Shown in pieces: positions 7,751 to 16,199 of a stretch of 64,000 bases of DNA. Origin of the DNA: JAYSYM01 sp964543475. Its GTDB lineage: Bacteria > Bdellovibrionota > Bdellovibrionia > Bdellovibrionales > JAMPXM01. Positions within the stretch are counted from its first letter, which is position 1. Each line of letters starts with the position of its first letter. The notes under the pieces were generated by a model. It worked only from the letters and a program-made list of their open reading frames with translations, did no database searches and was not told the origin of the DNA. The stretch is taken from NCBI GenBank assembly GCA_964543475.1, contig CAZIYJ010000011.1, positions 1 to 64,000 on the forward strand, in the 5' to 3' direction. The translations under genes were made by a program, and so were the position numbers.

Positions 7751-9463
7751 TTAAATGCTCAATGTCTGAATGTTTTGGCGGCGTGGACCAATCCAACCGT
7801 CGAAGAGAAGCTTACATACCGTCACTGCACAGAAGAGTGTTGTGAAGATACCGATCATGAGTGTCACTGCGAAACCTTTAAGTGGACCAGTTCCGAAGTT
7901 AAAGAGAATGATCGCAACAATCCCGTGCGTGATGTTCGCATCGAAGATCGAGGTAAACGCGCGATCAAAGCCTCGCTCGACTGCTCCAGTAACTGAAGCA
8001 CCTTCTCGAAGCTCGTCTCGGATACGTTCAAAAATAATAACGTTACTATCGACGGCCATCCCGATCGTGAGCGCAAGACCCGCGATACCTGGAAGAGTCA
8101 ACGTTGCGTCGATACCGATTAAGATCGCAAAGACGAACAAAACGTTAAGCATGAGTGAAACAGTCGCGATGACTCCCGACCAGCGGTAATAGAAAATCAT
8201 GAATACGAAAACCAACACACAACCAATCAGGCCTGCGTTGACACCCATTTTAATTGAGTCAGCACCAAGTGACGGCCCGATAACTCTTTGCTCAGAGAGC
8301 TCAAGTTGCGCTGGAAGAGCACCCGCTCGTAGAACCAGCGACAAGTCTTTTGCTTCGCCCATTGCAAGGTTGTAATCGCGTTGACCTAAGCTGATTGTTC
8401 CGCGATCTGAAATCTTTGAGTTAATGACAGGCGCCGAATAAACTAAACCATCGAGCACAACAGCAAGACGACGGCGAATATTCGCTTCAGTGAGTTCTCC
8501 AAAACGAGTTGCCGCAGCACCTTCAAATTGGAAAGCGACTTCTGGATCACCATATTGACCCGGAGAAACGTAGGCATCGGCAAGATCTTCACCAGATACA
8601 TCCACTTTTGATTTTAACAAAAACGGTTGAAGCGTATTGAGTTGGCCAGTTCGTGAGTTAGCCGCACGCTCAAAAGAGATCTCAGTGCCTTCAGGAATTT
8701 TGCCGACGACCGCTTTGTTAATTTTTGCAATGTGCTCAGAAAGTTTATCGCCCTCGTTAAACTTTAGACCTTGAGTCGTCTCAAGATCAGCAACGAGTGC
8801 CGCCAACTGTTCTGGCTGCATTGATTCGTCATCAACGATTTTAAATTCAAGCTTTGCAGTACGACCAACGAGAGCTTTTGCACGCTCGATATCTTTGATG
8901 CCTGGTAGCTCAACAACGATTCGGTCTTTACCTTGAGAAGCAATCGATGGCTCTGCAACACCGAATTCATCAATACGATTTCGGATAACTTGAATACTCT
9001 GGCTGAGCGTGCGATCAGCGATTTCAGTTCTGAACGGTCGCGCAAAACCAAACTCGATCGTGTTGCCTTGGTCGTTCATGACCAAAAGATTTGGATAGAA
9101 ATTTTTAACGCGATCTAGGAATTTTGCTTTATCGCCTGAGATTTCTACTGATTGACGAGGATCATCGATGTCCGGGAACTTCTCAGGAGGCGGAAGTAAC
9201 TTTGATTGAACACCTTCTTTTTGGACATCAGCGATGACGCCAGCAAGTTGCTTACGGAGTGTCTCACGATAAACTTGATCAAAATTGATCGTGTAAATCA
9301 TGTACAAACCACCTTGGAGATCAAGACCAAGGTTTACCTTTTTCTTGAACGGTAGCTTCGTAGTTTCAACGTCTGCGCCCGTGAGAGTCGGCGTAATATA
9401 AAGGCCCGCAAAAATAATCGCGAGCACTAGAACGATAAACTTAAATTTCCATTGTTTGTTCAT
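7751..9463 (-). CDS. secD: Protein translocase subunit SecD
   Basis: SecD is the large subunit of the SecDF complex. The 570-residue protein has an N-terminal TM, the LGLDLQGGLYM motif, a large periplasmic domain with the P1 base and head (including VVELPGIKDIERAK), and the RND C-terminal half with LTIGMAVDSNVIIFERIRDE. Length and motif order are normal for the family. Its start overlaps yajC by 4 bp and its stop abuts secF, so yajC-secD-secF is a tight operon. Confidence 0.97.
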   Translation of the reverse strand: MNKQWKFKFIVLVLAIIFAGLYITPTLTGADVETTKLPFKKKVNLGLDLQGGLYMIYTINFDQVYRETLRKQLAGVIADVQKEGVQSKLLPPPEKFPDIDDPRQSVEISGDKAKFLDRVKNFYPNLLVMNDQGNTIEFGFARPFRTEIADRTLSQSIQVIRNRIDEFGVAEPSIASQGKDRIVVELPGIKDIERAKALVGRTAKLEFKIVDDESMQPEQLAALVADLETTQGLKFNEGDKLSEHIAKINKAVVGKIPEGTEISFERAANSRTGQLNTLQPFLLKSKVDVSGEDLADAYVSPGQYGDPEVAFQFEGAAATRFGELTEANIRRRLAVVLDGLVYSAPVINSKISDRGTISLGQRDYNLAMGEAKDLSLVLRAGALPAQLELSEQRVIGPSLGADSIKMGVNAGLIGCVLVFVFMIFYYRWSGVIATVSLMLNVLFVFAILIGIDATLTLPGIAGLALTIGMAVDSNVIIFERIRDELREGASVTGAVERGFDRAFTSIFDANITHGIVAIILFNFGTGPLKGFAVTLMIGIFTTLFCAVTVCKLLFDGWIGPRRQNIQTLSI

Positions 9464-9831
9464 GTGGCTTTTACCTCAGACGCAGTCGCTGCACTTGTTG
9501 CAACTTGGCTTCTCAAAATTTTGATTCGAACATTTGGCGCAATTTCAAGAGTGAGAAAAGTGTCAGTGAGACCTTCTACTGTGCCAAGAATTCCCGAAGA
9601 AGTAATCACTTCGTCACCGCGCTTAAGCTTCTGCAAAAACTCCGTGTGAGTTTTTTGCTTTTTTGCTTGAGGCCGAATCATGAGGAAGTACAAGACCACC
9701 ATCATGAATGCGAAAGGAATTAGTTGCATGATGATGGGAGGTGAACCACCTGCACCACCAGGCGCACCTTGTGCAAACGCCGAAGAGAGACCTGCAAATG
9801 TCATCAGGAGTGAAACGAGAAGGAAACGCAT
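9460..9831 (-). CDS. yajC: Sec translocon accessory subunit YajC
   Basis: The 123-residue protein has a cleavable-looking N-terminal signal sequence ending around AFAQ, a Gly/Pro-rich spacer, one TM segment (about 36-54) with the family signature FLMIRPQAKKQK, and the small cytoplasmic KLKRGDEVITSSGILGTV domain. The extra signal peptide before the anchor is common in deltaproteobacteria-like lineages. A good ribosome site (AAGGAG) lies about 9 nt ahead of the ATG. YajC copurifies with SecDF. Confidence 0.95.
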   Translation of the reverse strand: MRFLLVSLLMTFAGLSSAFAQGAPGGAGGSPPIIMQLIPFAFMMVVLYFLMIRPQAKKQKTHTEFLQKLKRGDEVITSSGILGTVEGLTDTFLTLEIAPNVRIKILRSQVATSAATASEVKAT

Positions 9832-9965
9832 TAGTGAAGCTCCTTAAATTCAGAACTGGAATGTTCTTTTAAAGGCCTGATTCTATTTACGGAATTGGGT
9901 TCGCGGCAAGCTCAGAGTCGGCTCTATTTCACAAGCCTGACACAGAGCGAAGCGTGAGCCTTGGC

Positions 9966-11120
9966 TCAGGAGAAGCGGCTTAAGCAAAAATTGCGGTATT
10001 GCTCCCAGCGACCTTGTCGGATGGCTGCTCGAGCTTTGCTCATGAGTTGGAAGTAAAAATGAAGATTATGAATGCTGTTGAGTCGAGACGATAAGATCTC
10101 GTTGCTAACAAACAAATGGCGTAAGTACGCCTTTGAGTAGTTCTTGCAGGTGTAACAGTCGCATTCTGGGTCGAGCGGGCTTGGGTCTTCGCGGAATTCG
10201 TTTCGCTTAATGCTCACTTTCCCCTGCCAAGTATAGAGGGTTCCGTTGCGAGCGACGCGAGTTGGAAGAACGCAATCGAACATATCTATGCCCGAATCTA
10301 TAGCAAGGATCAGATCTAACGGAGTTCCGACTCCCATGAGATAGCGTGGCTTATTCTTAGGCATTTCCGGCACAGTTTCTTCGACGAGCTTGTGCATAAG
10401 CTCAATTGGTTCGCCAACCGAGAACCCGCCCATTGCATAACCCGGAAGATCAACGCTTGTGATTTGCTCCAAACTTTTCAGCCTTGTTTCGCGATCGAGA
10501 CCACCTTGCACGATTCCGAACAGCAAACTTTCTTTTCTGGTCATCGCGTCTTTTGAGCGCTTGAGCCACCGAAATGTCATGTCCATCGATTCAATAGTTT
10601 GCTCGCGAGTGGCTGGGTATGGAAGGCATTCATCAAACGCCATAATAATATCGGAGCCTAAATCCATTTGGATTTGCATGCTCACTTCAGGCGAAATGAA
10701 GTGTTTGTTACCGTCGAGATGCGAGCGAAACTCAACGCCTTCTTCAGTGAGCTTTCTTAATTGGCTCAGCGAGAAAACTTGAAAGCCACCTGAGTCTGTT
10801 AGAATGGGCTTATCCCAGTTCATGAACTTATGGAGTCCGCCAAGCTTTGCGATAGTTTTTTCACCTGGGCGAAGGTGCAAATGATAAGTGTTCCCGAGAA
10901 CGACTTGGCAGCCCGAACTTTTAAGTTCTTCTGGAGTCATTGCCTTAACCGTTGCTCTTGTTCCAACGGCCATGAACACAGGAGTTTCGATGACGCCGTG
11001 GTGAGTGTTGAGCCGAGCAGCCCTTGCATTGCCTTCGGTCGCGACAATTTCAAACGCTCCAAGCGCATCAGCCATCGGCGTTTCTATTCTTTGCGCATCT
11101 TCGAAGCTATCAACCTTCAT
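9966..11120 (-). CDS. tgt: tRNA-guanine transglycosylase Tgt
   Basis: Tgt exchanges G34 of GUN-anticodon tRNAs for preQ1. The 384-residue protein carries TDSGGFQVFSL (catalytic-site region), the second active-site segment GVGTPLDLILAIDSGIDMFD, and the zinc site CDCYTCKNYSKAYLRHL. The N-terminus has about 20 residues more than usual; an in-frame ATG 15 codons in could be the true start. It lies 15 bp after queA, the next enzyme of the pathway. Targets include tRNA-Asn(GTT), which is encoded at 23,444. Confidence 0.95.
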   Translation of the reverse strand: MKVDSFEDAQRIETPMADALGAFEIVATEGNARAARLNTHHGVIETPVFMAVGTRATVKAMTPEELKSSGCQVVLGNTYHLHLRPGEKTIAKLGGLHKFMNWDKPILTDSGGFQVFSLSQLRKLTEEGVEFRSHLDGNKHFISPEVSMQIQMDLGSDIIMAFDECLPYPATREQTIESMDMTFRWLKRSKDAMTRKESLLFGIVQGGLDRETRLKSLEQITSVDLPGYAMGGFSVGEPIELMHKLVEETVPEMPKNKPRYLMGVGTPLDLILAIDSGIDMFDCVLPTRVARNGTLYTWQGKVSIKRNEFREDPSPLDPECDCYTCKNYSKAYLRHLFVSNEILSSRLNSIHNLHFYFQLMSKARAAIRQGRWEQYRNFCLSRFS

Positions 11121-11135
11121 GACTTCTTGCCTTCA

Positions 11136-12149
11136 TCACTTAATCCATACGGTGAGATCGCCATAGGAAAACAATCTAAACTTTTTCTCGATGGCCCATC
11201 TGTAACATGATTTTACTGTTTGCAAATCAGAAAATGCAGAGACAAGAGCCAGCAAAGTCGATTTGGGCTGGTGGAAGTTGGTTAAAAGTCGATCAACAAC
11301 TTGGTAATCAAATCCGGGCTTAATGAACAAATTAGTTTCGCCAACGAAGTCGCCATTCGCGTTGGGCTTTAGAACTTGTTTCGGGATTGATTCAAGGGCT
11401 CGAGTGACTGTCGTCCCGATCGACCAAATTTTATGTTTCGCAAGTTTTGCTTGCTGAATTGTCTCCCAACTTAGCTTCGGGATTTCGCTCCACTCAAAAT
11501 GCATTTCGTGCTCATCGAGTGTGTCGCCTGTGATTGGGAGAAATGTGCCAAGACCCACATGCAAAGTCATGTTTGCGACGCGAACGCCTTTAGCTTTTAA
11601 ATCGTCGAGATTTTTTTGAGTGAAATGAAGACTTGCCGTTGGAGCAGCGAGGCTTCCGGGCTTTTCGGCCCACTTTGTTTGATAGGCTGTCGTGTCTTGA
11701 TTGGTGTTATGGCGATTCGCTCGTGCTTTTTGAATGTAAGGAGGAAGAGGAAGTTCTCCGTGTTGGCTAAAAAACTGCTCCGTGAGCGCTTCACTTGGCA
11801 TTAACGTTTGCGGCCGACCTCTTGCGATCAGTTCGAGAGTGATTCCTCCCGGCAAAGTTTGCTTTGTGTTTTGCTTCCACTTGCTTGCGGGACACAAAAC
11901 TTGCCAAGACCCATTTTCGTTTTCAGAAAGAAAAAGAATTTCTAGCTGATCTTCTGTAAACACTCGTCGTTTCAAAACTTGAGTGTTGTTGATCACCAGA
12001 ACATCGCCCGCTTCAAATTTATTTAGCAACTCATCAATCGTAATTTCGCTTGGCTGCCTATTTTCGACGAACATCACGCGAGTCGTCGGCGCGCGCTCAG
12101 TAGCAATTAGCTCTTCGGGATAAGGGAAATCGAGTTCGGTTGTGTTCAT
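11136..12149 (-). CDS. queA: S-adenosylmethionine:tRNA ribosyltransferase-isomerase QueA
   Basis: QueA adds the epoxycyclopentanediol moiety from SAM to preQ1-tRNA, giving epoxyqueuosine. The 337-residue protein shows the family hallmarks: FPYPEELIA at the start, GDVLVINNTQVLKRR, LPLPPYIQ, the segment AAPTASLHFT, VANMTLHVGLGTFLPI, and the C-terminal TNFHQPKSTLLALVSAF. It is the first gene of the queA-tgt pair and is transcribed divergently from the 12,342 gene. Confidence 0.96.
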   Translation of the reverse strand: MNTTELDFPYPEELIATERAPTTRVMFVENRQPSEITIDELLNKFEAGDVLVINNTQVLKRRVFTEDQLEILFLSENENGSWQVLCPASKWKQNTKQTLPGGITLELIARGRPQTLMPSEALTEQFFSQHGELPLPPYIQKARANRHNTNQDTTAYQTKWAEKPGSLAAPTASLHFTQKNLDDLKAKGVRVANMTLHVGLGTFLPITGDTLDEHEMHFEWSEIPKLSWETIQQAKLAKHKIWSIGTTVTRALESIPKQVLKPNANGDFVGETNLFIKPGFDYQVVDRLLTNFHQPKSTLLALVSAFSDLQTVKSCYRWAIEKKFRLFSYGDLTVWIK

Positions 12150-12288
12150 TTTGAAGGGGCAATCTAGCGCGCAGTCCGCGTATAGGCAACCCGTGTTAGG
12201 TGGCGACGGGCACGATCCCCTTTTTCGGCCTGTGGCAACGATATCGCCATCGCTCCCCCTGCAAATACAGCTTTAGCTGCACTCTGCC

Positions 12289-12304
12289 TGGCTCACCTAT
12301 TGCT
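12289..12304 (+). promoter_or_regulatory. Candidate sigma-54 promoter (-24/-12)
   Basis: The sequence TGGCTCACCTATTGCT has the invariant GG-N10-GC spacing and a perfect TTGC -12 element, with TGGC at -24. Transcription would start near 12,315, about 27 nt before the ATG at 12,342. It would drive the secreted-protein/PhoD-like pair and make it dependent on an enhancer-binding protein. Confidence 0.5.
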
Positions 12305-12341
12305 CCTGCTACGACCGTTACTAACTTTAAAAGGAGACAGT

Positions 12342-12827
12342 ATGAAAGCCTTATTGCTCACGATCGCACTCATGGTCCCGCATTTTGCTCAAGCCAACAA
12401 CGAAGCGCAAACAAAAGAGCTTATGGCTGCACTGATTCTCAACGCAGAAAATATTCGATACGGTGTCAGCATCCACGGCAGTGATGCGACCTACAATAAA
12501 AAAGACTTATCAGGAATTCTTGCCCAAAACTCAGTTAACGAAATGGCACAAGAAGATGGAAAAGTTTACGTCACTCGCACCACTTCTCAGTGCCGCGACA
12601 ACTCACAAGGTCGCATTGGCGCTCAAGTTCAAATTTGTTCAGTGACCTTTACTCACGAAGAACACATCGTGACAGATGCCGGATTAATGAAAATGAAAAA
12701 CCCGTCACTTTCTTCAGTCATCATGAGCTTTGAGACTTCAAAGGCTGTTGTTCCGAATTCAAAGCTTCAGATAGATGATAATAAAGTCATAGTCACTCTG
12801 CTCGCGCGCGCAGGCGGAAACGAATAA
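12342..12827 (+). CDS. Small secreted protein of unknown function
   Basis: The ATG at 12,342 is chosen because AAAAGGAGAC sits just ahead of it; a longer in-frame ORF lacks this. The 161-residue product starts with a clean signal peptide cleaved after AQA (about residue 17). The mature part has two Cys (in TSQCRD and QICSVTF) that could form a disulfide, and a strand-rich C-terminal half. No family is recognised. It ends 3 bp before the PhoD-like phosphatase gene and is probably coexpressed with it. Confidence 0.75.
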   Translation: MKALLLTIALMVPHFAQANNEAQTKELMAALILNAENIRYGVSIHGSDATYNKKDLSGILAQNSVNEMAQEDGKVYVTRTTSQCRDNSQGRIGAQVQICSVTFTHEEHIVTDAGLMKMKNPSLSSVIMSFETSKAVVPNSKLQIDDNKVIVTLLARAGGNE

Positions 12828-12830
12828 GCT

Positions 12831-14138
12831 GTGAAACGCCGAGACTTTCTTAAATCAGCTGGGGCTATCGCCGCCGGAAGCCTGCTTGTCGACGAAGCTT
12901 TTGCTGGCATTGGCCCACGGTTTTTCGCGCCATCGACGCTTCCGATACTCCAGGGCTACACGACCGCGAGCGAAACCCAGCTTTCGGTCTGCGTTGGCCG
13001 AGGGGCCTCGGTTAGATATTCTTTAATCGACCTCGCTACAAAAAAAAGAATTCAGCCGAAATCAATTAAGTCAGCGACGTACGGAATTAGCGTTAACCAA
13101 GTCGACAAAGTTCAGTTCGCTGGCCTTCAGCTTGGTCGCACGTATAACTTTGTTGTTGAAAGTAATGATCGCTCGCGCCTGATTGATAGTCGATTTCTAA
13201 AAACGGTCGATCTCAATAACGCCAATGCCCGCGTTGGCATTATGTCATGCATGAAAGATTTCTTCGTTTCGAAAAATGCGGTCACTGAAATTTGGAAGTC
13301 CGCAGCTCTTGCGAATCTCGACTACATTTTCTTTATCGGAGACTCTGTATACGGTGATCTCGGTCCAGTTAACGGCCCACTAATTTTGTGGAACCGCTAT
13401 GTAGAGTCTCGACTATCTATCCCGTTTTATCACTGGAGTAATTTAAAGCCTGTTATATCTGTATGGGATGATCACGACTTCGGAATTAATGACGGAACCG
13501 GAGAGTGGGAACATAAACTCGCATCGTTTAATCATTTCCAAAACTTTTTCGCTCAAGAGTCAGATCGTAAAAATTTATTCAAAGGCCCGGGCGTTGCGAC
13601 ATGCTTAAAAGCTTTCGGCCAGAATTTTGTTTGCCTTGATAATCGCTTCTTCAGAGGATCAAAGACTGGCTCAGCCTCAAATGCATTTTTTGGCGAGAGC
13701 CAAATTGATTGGCTAACAAATCTGATCGCTCATGATCCTCGGCCCACAATTGTTTTGAACGGTGCGCCGCTATTTGGACGTCTTCAAAAGAAATCTTCGT
13801 ATCAACACGTATCACCTGTTGAGTTTGAGTTGTTCTTCAAAAAGTTGAGCGGCACCGGTGCTCCAATAATTTTTGGTGGCGGCGACCTTCATTACAGCGA
13901 AGTATCAGCTATCTCGCAGAACTACCTCGGCTATAAATCGTTCGAACTAATATCAAGCTGTATGCACTCGAATGTGCCGAAGGCACTTTACGACAATCCA
14001 AATGCGCATTTGCATGGAGTTCGTTCCGAGAACTTTTTAGTTGTTCAAAATAACGGAAAAGCTGGGGATGCGTCATGGCAGGTAGATTGTCTCACCCGCG
14101 GGAATCGCAAGGCCTTCTCGGCCGAATTAACTATTTAG
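12831..14138 (+). CDS. PhoD-like metallophosphatase with Tat signal
   Basis: The start is GTG. The 435-residue protein has a Tat signal (KRRDFLKSAGAIAAGS) and then an N-terminal beta domain and a PhoD-type metallophosphatase domain: IMSCMKDFF (about 140), FFIGDSVYGDLG (about 165), SVWDDHDFGINDG (about 205), and GGGDLHYSEVS (about 350). These match the metal-ligand blocks of alkaline phosphatase D. It would hydrolyse phosphate esters or diesters in the periplasm or at the surface. It follows the small secreted gene with a 3-bp gap. tRNA-Leu lies 5 bp downstream on the other strand. Confidence 0.88.
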   Translation: MKRRDFLKSAGAIAAGSLLVDEAFAGIGPRFFAPSTLPILQGYTTASETQLSVCVGRGASVRYSLIDLATKKRIQPKSIKSATYGISVNQVDKVQFAGLQLGRTYNFVVESNDRSRLIDSRFLKTVDLNNANARVGIMSCMKDFFVSKNAVTEIWKSAALANLDYIFFIGDSVYGDLGPVNGPLILWNRYVESRLSIPFYHWSNLKPVISVWDDHDFGINDGTGEWEHKLASFNHFQNFFAQESDRKNLFKGPGVATCLKAFGQNFVCLDNRFFRGSKTGSASNAFFGESQIDWLTNLIAHDPRPTIVLNGAPLFGRLQKKSSYQHVSPVEFELFFKKLSGTGAPIIFGGGDLHYSEVSAISQNYLGYKSFELISSCMHSNVPKALYDNPNAHLHGVRSENFLVVQNNGKAGDASWQVDCLTRGNRKAFSAELTI

Positions 14139-14143
14139 AGATT

Positions 14144-14228
14144 TGGTGCGCGGGACTGGACTTGAACCAGCATGCCTTTCGGCGCTAGCACCTCAAGCTA
14201 GTGCGTCTACCAATTTCGCCACCTGCGC
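14144..14228 (-). tRNA. tRNA-Leu (anticodon GAG)
   Basis: The 85-nt gene has an acceptor stem starting GCGCAGG, a D arm with GAAATTGGTAGACGC, an anticodon stem-loop with TTGAGGT (GAG), a type-II variable arm GCCGAAAGGC, the T loop TTCAAGT, and an encoded CCA. One A-C mismatch is seen at acceptor position 5-68. The long variable arm and anticodon identify it as leucine. Confidence 0.95.
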
Positions 14229-14272
14229 ATTTACAAACTTATTTAAACCATAAGAGTTTGTGAGGTAGTGAA

Positions 14273-14302
14273 GTTATAACGGTAGCAACGAATTAATGTC
14301 AA
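14273..14302 (-). promoter_or_regulatory. Sigma-70 promoter for tRNA-Leu
   Basis: On the minus strand TTGACA is followed after 18 bp by TATAAC. Transcription would start about 38 nt ahead of the mature tRNA 5' end. The rest of the 14,229-14,535 gap shows no gene or other recognisable feature. Confidence 0.7.
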
Positions 14303-14535
14303 ACTAAGGCTCTGATGTGTTCCGGGTTATTCTGAGCCTTCAGTTCAAAATTATGCCCTCTCCAGCCAAATCTGCAGGCACTTTTCAAGTGTCGTTTGTG
14401 TAGAAATTAGGTCACAACTAACGGCGAAAACTTTAACCCCCGAACACATCTTCCTTGTCATAGATTAAGAGAACACCAGGCAAGCCTAACGGATTGGGCA
14501 GCTAAGTGATCTCTTTTGAAAGAAGGGGGAAGTTT

Positions 14536-14682
14536 ATGCCGCTCAAGGAGTTAGAGCAGCTGACTGGTGAATTGAAGCGATTGTCTGAAATGCTCAAGGC
14601 AGAAAGCAATCGTTCAGCTCGGATCATGATTTTAAGTCGAGTGCAAGAAATCATGAAGTCGATAGAAGAGGGGGCTCGATGA
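14536..14682 (+). CDS. Small helical protein, 48 residues
   Basis: The ATG is preceded by a strong purine-rich ribosome site (AGAAGGGGGA). The product MPLKELEQLTGELKRL... is strongly amphipathic, with Leu/Ile at heptad-like spacing, and is probably a coiled coil. The stop overlaps the ATG of the next small ORF (ATGA), which is typical of translational coupling. The gene is below usual length cut-offs and its function is unknown. Confidence 0.6.
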   Translation: MPLKELEQLTGELKRLSEMLKAESNRSARIMILSRVQEIMKSIEEGAR

Positions 14683-14831
14683 ATGATCCAGTTTTTTTAA
14701 GTTTTGCTTTTGTTTATGTGTTCGCAGCGCTTGCAACGATAGTTGCGACGTTTGGCTTCACTCCAGATGTTAAATCTAATCGGGCAATGCAGATGCGCCC
14801 GGTTCGCGTCCGAAAAGATCACGATCAGTAA
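14679..14831 (+). CDS. Small single-pass membrane protein, 50 residues
   Basis: This ORF overlaps the upstream 48-residue ORF by 4 bp. It has one hydrophobic segment (about residues 5-27, FLSFAFVYVFAALATIVATF) and a basic C-terminal tail (RPVRVRKDHDQ), so the tail is likely cytoplasmic. Together with the coiled-coil partner it looks like a two-component micro-operon. No family is recognised. Confidence 0.55.
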   Translation: MNDPVFLSFAFVYVFAALATIVATFGFTPDVKSNRAMQMRPVRVRKDHDQ

Positions 14832-14884
14832 TCTGATTATCTGATTAATTAAGGATGCGAGGCTTTGATAGCTTCCATGCTTTT

Positions 14885-15068
14885 GATCCCCCAAGTTTTA
14901 AGAGTGGGATACCGTCAAAGATTCTGTTGTTCTCCCTAGTTTGGTTGAGAGTGGCTCTACCTCCATGGAGTCACTTGAAGATATGAGTCTGTAGATCCCC
15001 CAAAGCTTTGCAGTCTCATGGTTCCCAAGGTTGGCCCGGTAGCATTTGCGTGTTACCGGGTTTTTTTT
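14885..15068 (+). ncRNA. Candidate structured non-coding RNA
   Basis: This gene-free stretch folds plausibly by eye. A closing stem pairs 14905-14913 with 15020-15027, and inside it are a hairpin at 14950-14975 and another at 14983-15019 that stacks on the closing stem. A perfect intrinsic terminator follows. The 10-nt motif GATCCCCCAA occurs twice (14885 and 14994). It is about the size of 6S RNA, but I do not see enough to name it. It could also be the 3' end of the upstream small-ORF transcript. Confidence 0.4.
15035..15068 (+). terminator. Rho-independent terminator
   Basis: A 10-bp stem (15035-15044 with 15051-15060, one G-T pair) with a 6-nt loop is followed by eight T. It ends the transcript containing the small ORFs and/or the ncRNA. 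Confidence 0.9.
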
Positions 15069-15177
15069 GAAAGATGTTCTAAACTAAATTCAAAATGCCC
15101 ATTAAATTGACGGCTTTTTTCGATGCTCAAGTTTGTTGTGGTAGGTTGCGACCTTCCTCGATACTTCGGAGCAAATA

Positions 15178-16191
15178 ATGGTCTATCAAAGCATTTTACT
15201 TGCCGCGATTTTTTCAGTTTCAACGTTAGCGCAAGCTCAAACAGATAAATCAGTATCTGAATATCTGGGCGAGAGTTGGCTTCAGCATTTCTATGGTCCA
15301 TTTGCTCGTCAAATTGCTAAGCTGCCTAACACTCAAGGTTTAAATCCTGAAGATCAGCGAAACTGCGATCAGTTTTATTCTTCGATTCGTCAAAAAGGCC
15401 AAATTAAAATTATCATGGGTATCGGCTACTACGACTCCTCTGAAGGTGCTGATTACGTCTTCGACTACTATCCAAATAAGAGCACTACCCTACAGCGCTA
15501 TGTCTTCGGAATGAACGCGACGATGGACATCGCCTACGATCACATGTATCGCAAAATGCTCACGAGCCGCTGTCATGACAATTTAGAACTTTGCGAATTC
15601 AAAGAAACTCAAGTCGGAGTTTACAAGAAGATGCTTCGTGACCCAAAAGGTCTGCCAATTGAAGCAACTATCGAAATTAGAAATTCATCAGTATCGACTG
15701 AGCACGCACAAAACATTGGTGTCTTGGCTCCTCAGCAAACAGCAAAGTCAGACGCAACTACTCAGTGGTTTTTTGGTTCAATTCCAAGCTCAGATCTTGC
15801 GATCTACAATGGTCACTCAAGAAAAGGAGGAGGTCCAGACTTCCATCCTCCAAAACTACGCACGAATCTTCATGTCGACTACAGCTACTACTTAAGTAAA
15901 ACCCCTGGCTTGAAACGGTTGCTAGCTGCACTTGGTAGCGTTCAAAAGCCAGCTGCGTTTTGGATGATGTCTTGCGATAGCGTAAAGCTCTTCAGTAAGG
16001 CCGTAAGCAAAGCTGCGCCAGGTGTTGCGTATTCTGGGACTAATGCAGTTATCCCCGGCGATATCCCTAATAAGGGCGCAATTGCTGGGATGGATTCGAT
16101 GCTCCGGTTTCAATGCCAAAGCGGATTTGATCAAGCGCTTCACAGTTTGCCTGAGTTGAAGGATCAACTCAGCCTTCCACAAATTCAGTAG
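15178..16191 (+). CDS. Secreted caspase-fold-like protein (putative cysteine peptidase)
   Basis: The 337-residue protein has a signal peptide (cleavage after AQA, about residue 20). Its C-terminal half has the two short motifs expected of clan CD (caspase/clostripain/CHAT) enzymes: a strand ending in His, LAIYNGHSRKGG (His213), and a strand ending in Cys, AFWMMSCDSVKLF (Cys266), with typical spacing. It is therefore a candidate extracytoplasmic cysteine peptidase; this is motif-based inference and the family is not certain. It heads a three-gene run that ends with a zinc metallopeptidase. Confidence 0.6.
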   Translation: MVYQSILLAAIFSVSTLAQAQTDKSVSEYLGESWLQHFYGPFARQIAKLPNTQGLNPEDQRNCDQFYSSIRQKGQIKIIMGIGYYDSSEGADYVFDYYPNKSTTLQRYVFGMNATMDIAYDHMYRKMLTSRCHDNLELCEFKETQVGVYKKMLRDPKGLPIEATIEIRNSSVSTEHAQNIGVLAPQQTAKSDATTQWFFGSIPSSDLAIYNGHSRKGGGPDFHPPKLRTNLHVDYSYYLSKTPGLKRLLAALGSVQKPAAFWMMSCDSVKLFSKAVSKAAPGVAYSGTNAVIPGDIPNKGAIAGMDSMLRFQCQSGFDQALHSLPELKDQLSLPQIQ

Positions 16192-16199
16192 GCTACGAA

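Noticed and set aside
7770..8189. 139-codon frame on the opposite strand of secD
   Set aside because: It is a shadow of secD; nothing like a domain is seen.
14885..15068. Identification of the structured RNA as 6S or SRP RNA
   Set aside because: The SRP apical motif is absent, and the central bubble and promoter-like pairing of 6S RNA are not clear; left as unassigned.
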